In this document: in pieces, positions 56,391 through 63,826 of the stretch
Layout: every line of letters begins with the position of its first letter
Position numbering within the stretch: the first letter of the stretch is position 1
Origin: JAFGKK01 sp964521085
Lineage (GTDB): Bacteria > Chloroflexota > Anaerolineae > Anaerolineales > RBG-16-64-43
DNA: 64,000 nucleotides
Reading direction: 5' to 3'
Assembly (NCBI GenBank): GCA_964521085.1
Contig: CAZFPL010000013.1
Coordinates: 1 to 64,000 of the forward strand
The notes under the pieces: model-generated
Told to the model about the DNA's origin: nothing
What the model saw: only the letters and a program-made list of their open reading frames with translations
Database searches by the model: none
Made by a program: the position numbers and the translations under genes

Positions 56391-58670
56391 TCATTCTTTT
56401 CCTGTGGCGGGTGGCGCGGATTTGGAAGCGGGCGGAGCCGCGAGTTTCACGACTTCCGTTCGATTCCTGCCCGCGGATTTTGCTTGGTAAAGAGCCCGGT
56501 CGGCAGCCGCCACCAGGCTGTCGGGATCCTCGGACTGGCTTTCCGTCTCGGCAATGGCAATCCCGATGGAAATGTCGAACAGCCCGGTGAATTCCGCCTG
56601 CTCCTCGATATTCCTGCGGATCGATTCCGCGACGGCCTGCGCCCCCTCGCGGCTGGTTTCCGGTAAAAGGATGGCGAAGGTTTCACCGGCATACCGGCAC
56701 ACCACGTCCGACCCGCGCCGCACGCAAACCGTAATGCGCTGTGCAAGCGTACGCAGGGCCTCCCGGCTCTTGATGGCGCCATGGTCGGCGATGAATTTCA
56801 TCCAACCGTCCAAGTTGATCATCATGAGAGTCAATCCGCGCTGATACCTCCGGCAGCGTTCCATCTCGCGCTGGAGGAACAGATCGAAGAAGCGCCGGTT
56901 CTGAACTCCGGTCGAGGGATCCATCAGCGAGAGTTCTTCGGCTTGATTATGCAACTCCTGGGTTTTCAAGGCGGCCGCCAGCTGCCGGATGATCGTGGCC
57001 AGCGGTTCCAGGGTTCCGGCGTCGAAAATCGCGAACCCCATGGGTTCGTCCTGAAAAACGATCGGCAGGAGAGCAAGGGCGTACGGCGATTCCGCGGGCA
57101 GGATATCCGGTGTGGGAAAAGCCATGCTGTCGATGCACAATTCGCGCAGGTCATCGATCTCCGGATGATCGGCCGATTGCCAAAGGTTGCAGTAGAAGGT
57201 TATGCCGCCCAGAGGATTGTTCTGCCGGGGTTCGAACAACGCGACTTGCGCAAACCGGACTCCGATTTCCGCGAGATGCTCGACGAAGATCCGCAATATC
57301 TCTTTTTCCGTTCCCGCGGAAAACATCCGGGTGGTCATCCAGCCGATTTGATGGTTGATCTCGCTGGCCGAAAGCCGCTTTCGCAGACAAAGCCGTTCGG
57401 CGTGATCCGTGATCGTCAACCGGGCCTGATGCAGCAGGTTCTCTGCATACGCAGATTGCTCGGCGGAAATCATCGCCGCCGTTCTCAGCCGAAGGATGGA
57501 AATAACCGACTGCCAGATATCGCTGTGATCCTCGGAGGGATCGGCCATCGTCAGGATCTCTTCCAACACCTGGAAAAACTCTTTCGGTTCCCGGATTTCG
57601 ATGCTGCGGAGGTAGGAGGAGACCAAATCCCGGGAGCATCCGGCCAGGTCTTTTTGCACGCCCCCGCCGAGACTGGGCTGAAGCGTATCCTGAATGGCCT
57701 TTATGATCAGATCGATATCGGCAGCGGTCGGAGTCTGGCGCGCGCGGATCTCCTGCCGATCCACTTGGTACGATGGCGAACAACCGCACGATTCCCGAAT
57801 CGCGAGCCAGGCCGGGATGTGGATTTCTTTGGCCTCCGCCGGACCGGGGTGTGCGATCAGATCCAGCAGAGTCTCCACGGCCTTAACCCCCGCATCGAAG
57901 AGCGGATAATGGACCGAGGTCAACGGGGGAACCTGACCGGCCGCGGTGGGTTGATCGTCAAAGCCGATCACCGCCACATCCATGGGGATCCGCCGGCCCG
58001 CGCTTCGAAGCATCTCCATCGCTCCGAACGCCGACACGTCGTTGGAGGCCACTACCGCGGTGAACGCGATTCCGGTTGTGAGAATTTGCTCCATGGCTTT
58101 GCGGCCCCCCTCCCGGTAGTGATACCCGTACGCGACCAATCGCGGATCGGACACGGCCTCGAACTGCTCGATCGCATTGCGATACGCCTGCAACCGGAGG
58201 GTGCTGTCGCCGTGGTCCAGAGGATCACCGGCGATGAAGGCAATCCGACGGTGTCCGTGCCGGATCAGATGCTCCACAGCCTGATGAATGCCGTCTTCGT
58301 TATCCATCACGATCGAAGGAGTGCCTTCGCCGGACCCGATGAACACAACGGGGAAGGATTCATCGGTCACTTTGCGGAGATATTGGCTGCGTTCTTCCGA
58401 TCGCAGCGGGGCGGCCACGATCAGCCCGCTCGTATTCCAGTGGCCGAGCGGAACGTAATCACAATCCGGAGACAGGACCGGCCACGCCGTATGCAGTGAT
58501 CGCATTCCCGGTGTGCGGCTCACTCCGCAGGCGACAATCAGGTTGCAGCCGTGGTCGAGTGCGGCGGCGCGCACTCCGCCGATGACATATTGGAGAAACC
58601 GGTCCAGGAAAATGCTTCCATAAACCGGCCACCCGGGAAGCATGCCTATCGTGAGGGGTGAAGTACTCAT
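56391..58670 (-). CDS. Sugar-binding-domain GGDEF protein, paralogue 3, degenerate active site
   Basis: A 759-residue protein with the same architecture as the other two: LacI-type binding domain without HTH (LTIGMLPGWPVY, DNEDGIHQAVEHLIRHGHRRIAFIAGD), the conserved RESCGC motif, a long linker, and a GGDEF domain. The active site is changed: the metal Asp region reads MINLDGWMKF instead of MIDIDxFKKY, and the signature is AGETF (about residues 661-665) instead of GGEEF. The inhibitory RGSD site five residues before it is kept. It is therefore probably not a cyclase but may still bind cyclic di-GMP. The start at 58670 begins the conserved domain; the ribosome binding site is weak. Confidence 0.88.
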   Translation of the reverse strand: MSTSPLTIGMLPGWPVYGSIFLDRFLQYVIGGVRAAALDHGCNLIVACGVSRTPGMRSLHTAWPVLSPDCDYVPLGHWNTSGLIVAAPLRSEERSQYLRKVTDESFPVVFIGSGEGTPSIVMDNEDGIHQAVEHLIRHGHRRIAFIAGDPLDHGDSTLRLQAYRNAIEQFEAVSDPRLVAYGYHYREGGRKAMEQILTTGIAFTAVVASNDVSAFGAMEMLRSAGRRIPMDVAVIGFDDQPTAAGQVPPLTSVHYPLFDAGVKAVETLLDLIAHPGPAEAKEIHIPAWLAIRESCGCSPSYQVDRQEIRARQTPTAADIDLIIKAIQDTLQPSLGGGVQKDLAGCSRDLVSSYLRSIEIREPKEFFQVLEEILTMADPSEDHSDIWQSVISILRLRTAAMISAEQSAYAENLLHQARLTITDHAERLCLRKRLSASEINHQIGWMTTRMFSAGTEKEILRIFVEHLAEIGVRFAQVALFEPRQNNPLGGITFYCNLWQSADHPEIDDLRELCIDSMAFPTPDILPAESPYALALLPIVFQDEPMGFAIFDAGTLEPLATIIRQLAAALKTQELHNQAEELSLMDPSTGVQNRRFFDLFLQREMERCRRYQRGLTLMMINLDGWMKFIADHGAIKSREALRTLAQRITVCVRRGSDVVCRYAGETFAILLPETSREGAQAVAESIRRNIEEQAEFTGLFDISIGIAIAETESQSEDPDSLVAAADRALYQAKSAGRNRTEVVKLAAPPASKSAPPATGKE

Positions 58671-58704
58671 CAAGTTCGCCTGTTCCGATGGAGGTTGCCG
58701 GGGA

Positions 58705-58857
58705 TCAGGAAACGGGAAGACATGGAGCGGGAGGATTCGCCCGGAAGCTTTTTCCCTTGCGGATATTGAATAAATGGAATGCCTCGTCCGCATGTTCCGC
58801 AGACGGCGGTTTTCGAATGCATCCCCGAGTGGTCCGGCTTCCATGCGCAGCGTGCAT
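58705..58857 (-). CDS. Possible 50-residue leader peptide upstream of the third sensor gene
   Basis: A short frame with an excellent AAAGGAGG site six bases before its ATG, ending 34 bases before the start of the degenerate GGDEF gene. A TATAAT (58891-58896, minus strand) lies just upstream. The peptide is Arg/His/Ala-rich with no recognised motif. It is in a different frame from the sensor gene. It may be a regulatory upstream frame rather than a functional protein. Confidence 0.4.
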   Translation of the reverse strand: MHAAHGSRTTRGCIRKPPSAEHADEAFHLFNIRKGKSFRANPPAPCLPVS

Positions 58858-59221
58858 ATAAAGCCTCCTTTCCGGGCAGTAGCGGAGCAAATTATACTGG
58901 AATTGCCGTTTTCCATTTTGCACACTTCCCAGCACGGGAAGATTGTTTTATAATTTCGCCGCCCCCGCCCCTTTTCGAACCCTTCCCAATATTGGTTCGA
59001 GGTGTGTCGCCATCCAGAATGGCCTTACTTGGCGTACGTAAGCCTGGATCGGGCCGGTTTAACTTTGGACGGGAAGCCAATTGGGACAGCCTCCTCTGCA
59101 GTCTATCCATCCGCCTGCAGAAATAATGGAAAAAATGTCGAATATACGGATGATCGTAAAAAAGACTAAAATGGGAAAAGTCATACATTTTGGAGTAAAA
59201 TTGTACGATAAGGAGATAGCC
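58858..59221. other. Divergent intergenic region
   Basis: About 360 bases between the minus-strand sensor operon and the plus-strand hydrogenase genes. The right half (59120-59215) is unusually rich in A and T for this window. Only the minus-strand TATAAT at 58891-58896 stands out; no clear -35/-10 pair for the hydrogenase was found. No repeat or RNA gene was recognised. Confidence 0.4.
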
Positions 59222-59302
59222 ATGCTTCTGGCGGTTCCGGTTTGCGAGGGGGAAGGGAAGCCGAAGTCCGCTGGATCTTCTGTTCCTTTAATCGAGAGGT
59301 GA
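59222..59302 (+). CDS. Possible 26-residue leader peptide of the hydrogenase operon
   Basis: A short frame with a strong AAGGAG site six bases before its ATG. Its TGA stop overlaps the ribosome binding site (GAGAGGTGA) of the hydrogenase small-subunit gene, whose ATG follows two bases later. This layout suits translational coupling or a leader-peptide control. The peptide (MLLAVPVCEGEG start) has no recognised motif. Confidence 0.45.
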   Translation: MLLAVPVCEGEGKPKSAGSSVPLIER

Positions 59303-59304
59303 TT

Positions 59305-59793
59305 ATGAGCGATATCCCGACCGGGCTCCCCGGACCTTGGACCCGGATGCTAAATTCGGTAAATACATGGTCCCGGATTCACTCCCCATGGGCGATTCAC
59401 TTTAACAGCGGCTCCTGCAACGGCTGCGACATCGAAATCCTGGCCACCCTGACCCCCCGCTTCGATGTAGAACGCTTCGGGATCAAACTGCAGGGCAGCC
59501 CGCGCCATGCGGACGTACTCATCTGCACCGGTCCGGTTTCCCTACAGGCACGCGACCGGCTGCGCCGTGTGTATGAGCAGATGCCCGAACCGAAATTTGT
59601 CGTTGCGGTCGGATCCTGCGCGACTTCGGGCGGGGTGTTTCAGGGATGCTATAACGTGATGGGTGGAATAGACAAGGTCATCCCGGTGAATGCCTTCATC
59701 CCCGGATGCCCTCCCCGCCCGGAGGCGATTATCGACGGGATCGTAAAGCTCTTAGAGAGCTTGAAGGAGAAGAAGCCGGAGGTGAAGAAGTGA
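59305..59793 (+). CDS. Group 4 [NiFe] hydrogenase small subunit (NuoB-like)
   Basis: A 162-residue electron-transfer subunit carrying the proximal [4Fe-4S] cluster. The cluster Cys residues are C38 and C41 in SGSCNGCDIE, C105 in VGSCATSGG and C135 in PGCPPRPE. The CxxC start is typical of hydrogenases, whereas complex I NuoB has adjacent Cys. It is the short form without the C-terminal extra-cluster domain of group 1-3 small subunits, and has no Tat signal, fitting a cytoplasm-facing energy-converting enzyme. Its end overlaps the next gene (GTGA). An upstream leader peptide frame may couple its translation. Confidence 0.92.
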   Translation: MSDIPTGLPGPWTRMLNSVNTWSRIHSPWAIHFNSGSCNGCDIEILATLTPRFDVERFGIKLQGSPRHADVLICTGPVSLQARDRLRRVYEQMPEPKFVVAVGSCATSGGVFQGCYNVMGGIDKVIPVNAFIPGCPPRPEAIIDGIVKLLESLKEKKPEVKK

Positions 59794-60263
59794 CGAATTC
59801 GGAAGCCCTGCTTGCACAGGCTGTAAATCTGATCGGGGAGCGCGCCTCCGCGCAACCCACGCTCGAACCGGACCGCATCGACGTGAGCGTGGAACCCGGG
59901 AAACTTCTGGAATGCATCGCTCTGTTGACGACCGCCCACTGGGGTTACCTCTCCGCCATCAGCGGTCTGGACCATGGGCCGGAAGCCGGACGCCTGGAAG
60001 TGCTTTACTTTTTCTGCAATCAGGCGGCGGTACTCACCTTGCGGGTTCCGCTTCCGCGCGAATCGCCCCGTGTCCCCAGCGTGTGCGGTTTGATCCCCTC
60101 GGCCACTCTGTTCGAACGTGAACTGATGGAAATGTTCGGGGTTGTTTGCGAAGGCACTCCCAATTCACTACGCCTGTTCCTGCCCGACGACTGGCCGGAC
60201 GGAACGTACCCGTTGCGCAAGGATTTCCTCGTACCCGCTCCCCCTCCGGCGCCGGAAGGATAG
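59790..60263 (+). CDS. Hydrogenase subunit, NuoC-like (30 kDa type)
   Basis: A 157-residue protein of the complex I 30 kDa family. The core LECIALLTTAHWGYLSAISGLDHG is followed by LTLRVPLPRESPRVPSVCGLIPSATLFERELMEMFGV and the closing RLFLPDDWPDGTYPLRKDF signature. It links the small and large subunits in the peripheral arm. The start is a GTG that overlaps the previous stop and has GGAGG seven bases upstream. In group 4 hydrogenases this unit is either separate, as here, or fused to the large subunit. Confidence 0.92.
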   Translation: MTNSEALLAQAVNLIGERASAQPTLEPDRIDVSVEPGKLLECIALLTTAHWGYLSAISGLDHGPEAGRLEVLYFFCNQAAVLTLRVPLPRESPRVPSVCGLIPSATLFERELMEMFGVVCEGTPNSLRLFLPDDWPDGTYPLRKDFLVPAPPPAPEG

Positions 60264-60277
60264 GAAGGATGCCTGCC

Positions 60278-61435
60278 ATGACCAACGATACCAAAGAAAA
60301 ATTCGTTATCCCCATCGGGCCGCAGCATCCGGCGCTGAAGGAGCCGGCGCACTTTGAATTCACGGTCGACAGCGAAATGGTGACATCCGCCAGCGCCCGA
60401 TTCGGATATGTTCACCGCGGATTGGAAAAAGGGGCGGAAAACCGGAATTGGGCGCAAGCCCTCTATCTCCTCGAGCGTGTTTGCGGAATCTGCTCCAATG
60501 CCCACTCCACCGCGTACGCCCTGGGCGTGGAGAAGCTGGCGGGAGTTCAGGCACCTCCCCGTGCGCTGGCGATCCGTCAAATTTTTCTCGAATTGGAGAG
60601 ACTCCACAGCCATATGCTTTGGGCGGGTGTGGCGGCCCACGAAGCGGGGTTCGACACCCTCTTCATGTATTCCTGGCGGGACCGGGAGATAGTGATGGAT
60701 CTCCTCGAATCCATCAGCGGAAACCGGGTGAATTATTCCATGAACGTTCTCGGCGGCGTGAAATACGATCTGACTCCGGCGCTGTCGGATTCCATCCTGC
60801 GGAGCATCGACTTCTTGTACGAGCGGCTGCAATACTATCTCCAAGTGGCGACCACCGAGGAAACCTTCGTGCAACGGACCAAGGGCGTGGCGCCGATGAC
60901 CACCGCGCAAGCGGAAAGCCTGGGGGCGGTCGGACCGACGGCGCGCGCTTCCGATGTCCAACGGGATGTGCGGGTGGATGCACCCTACCTTTTATACGAC
61001 CAGTTCGCCGTTACGATCGTCCTCGGATCCGCGGGCGACCTGCAGGCCCGGTTCGTGGTGCGGATCCAGGAACTATTCGAATCCCTGCGTGTCATCCGCG
61101 CGCTGGTCGAACACCTCCCTCCGGGCGAGCTCTCGGTGCGCATGCCGCGCCGGGTCCGGGAAGGCGAGGTGGTCAGCCGGGTGGAAGCGCCGCGCGGCGA
61201 ATTGTTCTATTTCATCAAGAGCGCCGGCGGGGAAAATCCCTTCCGGGTGAAAGTGCGTACGCCGAGCCTTTGCAATTTCACTTCGGTTCTCGTCGGTGCG
61301 GTCGGCCACCGGGTGGCGGATATCCCCATGATTCTGGCAGGGATCGATCCATGCTTTTCCTGCAATGATCGCTCGGTCATCCTCCGCCGCACCGGGCAAG
61401 CCGGCAACCCCGAATCCATCCAACGGCTGCGCTGA
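60278..61435 (+). CDS. Group 4 [NiFe] hydrogenase large subunit
   Basis: A 385-residue catalytic subunit. Both nickel-binding pairs are present: C69 and C72 in ERVCGICSNAHS, and C359 and C362 in DPCFSCNDRS. Complex I NuoD lacks these Cys, so this is a hydrogenase. Other conserved parts are IPIGPQHPALKEPAHF and LELERLHSHMLWAGVAAHEAGFD. The protein continues 23 residues beyond the second CxxC. The DPCxxC form with a following Asn-Asp-Arg resembles Ech and formate-hydrogenlyase-type enzymes. The ATG at 60278 has GGAAGG about 8 bases upstream. Confidence 0.94.
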   Translation: MTNDTKEKFVIPIGPQHPALKEPAHFEFTVDSEMVTSASARFGYVHRGLEKGAENRNWAQALYLLERVCGICSNAHSTAYALGVEKLAGVQAPPRALAIRQIFLELERLHSHMLWAGVAAHEAGFDTLFMYSWRDREIVMDLLESISGNRVNYSMNVLGGVKYDLTPALSDSILRSIDFLYERLQYYLQVATTEETFVQRTKGVAPMTTAQAESLGAVGPTARASDVQRDVRVDAPYLLYDQFAVTIVLGSAGDLQARFVVRIQELFESLRVIRALVEHLPPGELSVRMPRRVREGEVVSRVEAPRGELFYFIKSAGGENPFRVKVRTPSLCNFTSVLVGAVGHRVADIPMILAGIDPCFSCNDRSVILRRTGQAGNPESIQRLR

Positions 61436-61530
61436 AGGATGCTCCCTCCGCTCCGTGGATAGAAAGCATCGACCGCGTCTATCGGGATATCGTCGCAAGA
61501 CGGTCATGATAGTAATTGGAGAGTGATGGC

Positions 61531-61950
61531 ATGAAAATCGGCTCCATGCTGGGTGAAGTCCTGCGTTCGGTATTTCGCAAAACGGCGACCGCGAAATACC
61601 CGTATACCCGACGACCGGTTCCGGATCGTTTGCGCGGAATGATTCGTTACAACCCCGAAACATGCACCGGATGCACCCTCTGCATGAAGGACTGTCCCGC
61701 CAACGCGATCGAAATCATCGCCGTGGACAAACCCAATAAACGTTTCATCATGCGATTCCATATCGACCGGTGCACCTATTGCGCGCAATGCGTGGTGAAT
61801 TGCCGGTTTAATTGCCTGGAAATGTCGAACCAACAATGGGAACGGGCCGCTCTCAAACGCGAACCGTTTACCGTCTTGTATGGTCGGCAAGAGGACTTGG
61901 ATCAATTCCTGAAGAAAACCGAAGCGAAGGTCCCAACACCGGAAACGTAA
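61531..61950 (+). CDS. 8-Cys ferredoxin subunit of the hydrogenase (NuoI-like)
   Basis: A 139-residue electron-transfer protein with two [4Fe-4S] motifs: C45, C48, C51, C55 (CTGCTLCMKDCP) and C81, C84, C87, C91 (CTYCAQCVVNC). This is the polyferredoxin subunit that relays electrons to the small subunit, as in Ech and complex I. A GGAGAG site precedes the ATG. It lies 95 bases after the large subunit gene on the same strand; a gap of 445 bases separates it from the membrane subunits. Confidence 0.93.
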   Translation: MKIGSMLGEVLRSVFRKTATAKYPYTRRPVPDRLRGMIRYNPETCTGCTLCMKDCPANAIEIIAVDKPNKRFIMRFHIDRCTYCAQCVVNCRFNCLEMSNQQWERAALKREPFTVLYGRQEDLDQFLKKTEAKVPTPET

Positions 61951-62395
61951 GCAGGCTTCCCACGGAATCGGACGGGAATTCCGGAAACATCCCTTGACCG
62001 ACAAGGAAGATCCGCGCCGTCCCTATGGAAGATAATTTTGTTGCGCACTCCCAAGACTCCCGCGCAATAGAATGGATTGTGTTCTGTTCACCACCAGCAG
62101 CCATGAAAAATTGTTTCCAAATCCATCTCGTGGAACATGCAGTTTTGCTAAAAATGATTTGCCATCTTCCCACCGGGGAGGTACAATGCCGTCCCGCGAT
62201 TCGGATCTTAAAAGAGAGGGGAGCGCGTCGATTCAATCCTTCGGGGTGGATCCCGGATTCTTCCTCATCAAACTCGCCTCACATCGGAAATGGAAGGCCC
62301 TCTCGATGTTTAAAATAACCTTGGGACACCGGCCGAAAATTTTTGGGGGCCGCTCGTCCCATTCATCCCAGATTTAGGATAGCCCAAACCTGCCC
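61951..62395 (+). promoter_or_regulatory. Gap before the membrane-arm genes, with a promoter at 62159-62187
   Basis: No convincing gene lies in these 445 bases. TTGCCA (62159-62164) and TACAAT (62182-62187) are separated by 17 bases and point to the membrane subunit gene, giving a leader of about 200 bases. This suggests that the peripheral and membrane arms have separate transcription starts. The short open frames in the gap have no ribosome binding sites or recognisable motifs. Confidence 0.5.
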
Positions 62396-63826
62396 ATGAC
62401 CATCGAAACGATCACCCTGCTCTCAATTTTTGTGCCGATCCTTGGAGCGTTCACGATTCCGTTCGCAGGCCTCCTTTCCTCCCGGTTGAGAACGATCTGG
62501 TCCGTTCTGATCGGGCTGGCGACCGCCGTTTTCCCGCTGTTATTAATCCCCTTTGCGGTAAACGGCGGGACAAGGACGGTCTATTGGAACCTCATACTCG
62601 GCGTAGATTTCATCATCACCGTGGATGCCCTCTCGGTATTCATGTCCATCGTCTCCTCGTCCATCGGCGCCCTCATTCTCATCTATTCCGTCGGATACAT
62701 CGGCCACGAAAAAAACCAAAGCGAATATTACCTGATGTTCCTCCTTTTCATCGGCGCCATGATGGGGTTGGTTTACTCGGCGAACCTGATTATCCTGTAT
62801 GTCTTCTGGGAAATCACAGCTATTTGTTCCTGGCGATTGATCGGCTTTTACCGGCACAAGGATCATGTGCTGAAGGCCGACAAGGCATTCCTATTTACTT
62901 TTGGATCCGCCATCGTCATGCTCTTCGGTTTTCTGCTGGTGTATAACCAGACTCATACCTTCGACCTGACCGCAATGCGGGGATGGCAGATCCCCGGCGA
63001 GATTGTATTGTTTATTCTGATCGGTATTTTCGCCAAATCGGCGACCGTTCCGTTGCACACCTGGCTTCCGGATGCCGGCGTCGCACCCTCCCCTGTTACT
63101 TCCTTGCTTCACGCCGCCGTGCTGGTCAAAATCGGCGTGTATGCCTACGCGCGGCTTTTCTGCTTCACCTTCACGATCCCGCCCGAATGGATGACCGCGA
63201 TATCCATCCTGGTGGTGGCGTCCAGCCTGATCGCCGCCTGTGCGGCGACGGTGGAAAACGATATGAAGCGGATCCTGGCGTATTCCACGGTCAGCCAGAT
63301 CGGATATATCTTCCTGGGCTTGAGCATTTCCAACAGCGTCAGCATCGCAGGCGCCCTGTTGTTCATCCTGATGCATGGTCTGGGGAAAGCCGGATTGTTC
63401 CTATGTGCCGGGATTGTGGAACACACCACCCACCGGCGCGACATCCGGGAACTGGGAGGCTTGATCAAAACCATGCCGATCACGGCGGTGGTATTCCTCA
63501 TCTGCGCATTTTCCGTCATGGGCATTCCGCCGCTGGGGGGCTTTTTCTCCAAATTCATGGTCATCCAGGGGACGGTGGAAGCCGGCCAGGTGGGATTGGC
63601 GGCCGCTGCTCTCTTTATCGCCGTCCTGACGGTGTTTTATCTTTTACGGTTGTTTAGCGCCTTGTTCCTGGGAGAGACGAAACTGGCGGTCCGCGAAGCC
63701 ACTCCTTCCATGCTCTTTGTCGTGGTCGGGCTTGCCGTGCTCTCCGTGTTGGCTGGGATCTTCATCAGGTACCCGATGGAAATCGTACATACTGCCACCC
63801 TTCAGATTCTGGGACGGTTGCCATGA
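62396..63826 (+). CDS. Proton/sodium antiporter-like membrane subunit (NuoL/MrpD/HyfB family)
   Basis: A 476-residue polytopic protein of the complex I antiporter family, with about 14 helices. The key charged residues are visible: Glu in FWEITAICSW (TM5), Lys in FAKSATVPLHTWLPDA (TM7), then HAAVLVKIGVYAYAR and, in the TM12 region, MHGLGKAGLFLCAG. The PSPVTSLLHAAVLVK signature is typical. It should pump H+ or Na+ driven by the hydrogenase below. No strong ribosome binding site precedes the ATG. Its stop overlaps the start of the next subunit (ATGA). Confidence 0.9.
   Translation: MTIETITLLSIFVPILGAFTIPFAGLLSSRLRTIWSVLIGLATAVFPLLLIPFAVNGGTRTVYWNLILGVDFIITVDALSVFMSIVSSSIGALILIYSVGYIGHEKNQSEYYLMFLLFIGAMMGLVYSANLIILYVFWEITAICSWRLIGFYRHKDHVLKADKAFLFTFGSAIVMLFGFLLVYNQTHTFDLTAMRGWQIPGEIVLFILIGIFAKSATVPLHTWLPDAGVAPSPVTSLLHAAVLVKIGVYAYARLFCFTFTIPPEWMTAISILVVASSLIAACAATVENDMKRILAYSTVSQIGYIFLGLSISNSVSIAGALLFILMHGLGKAGLFLCAGIVEHTTHRRDIRELGGLIKTMPITAVVFLICAFSVMGIPPLGGFFSKFMVIQGTVEAGQVGLAAAALFIAVLTVFYLLRLFSALFLGETKLAVREATPSMLFVVVGLAVLSVLAGIFIRYPMEIVHTATLQILGRLP

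Noticed and set aside
56781..58499. 572-codon plus-strand frame opposite the third sensor gene
   Set aside because: Antisense of a conserved multidomain protein, with no motif of its own; similar mirror frames lie opposite the other two paralogues.
47480..58670. LacI-family repressors
   Set aside because: All three lack the N-terminal HTH and end in GGDEF domains, so they are signalling enzymes or receptors rather than DNA-binding proteins.
59305..61950. NADH dehydrogenase (complex I) peripheral arm
   Set aside because: The large subunit keeps both nickel-binding CxxC pairs and the small subunit has the hydrogenase-type CxxC, which complex I has lost.
61868..62377. Short frames on both strands in the gap before the membrane subunit
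   Set aside because: No ribosome binding site, no recognisable motif, and the region holds a good promoter pair instead.
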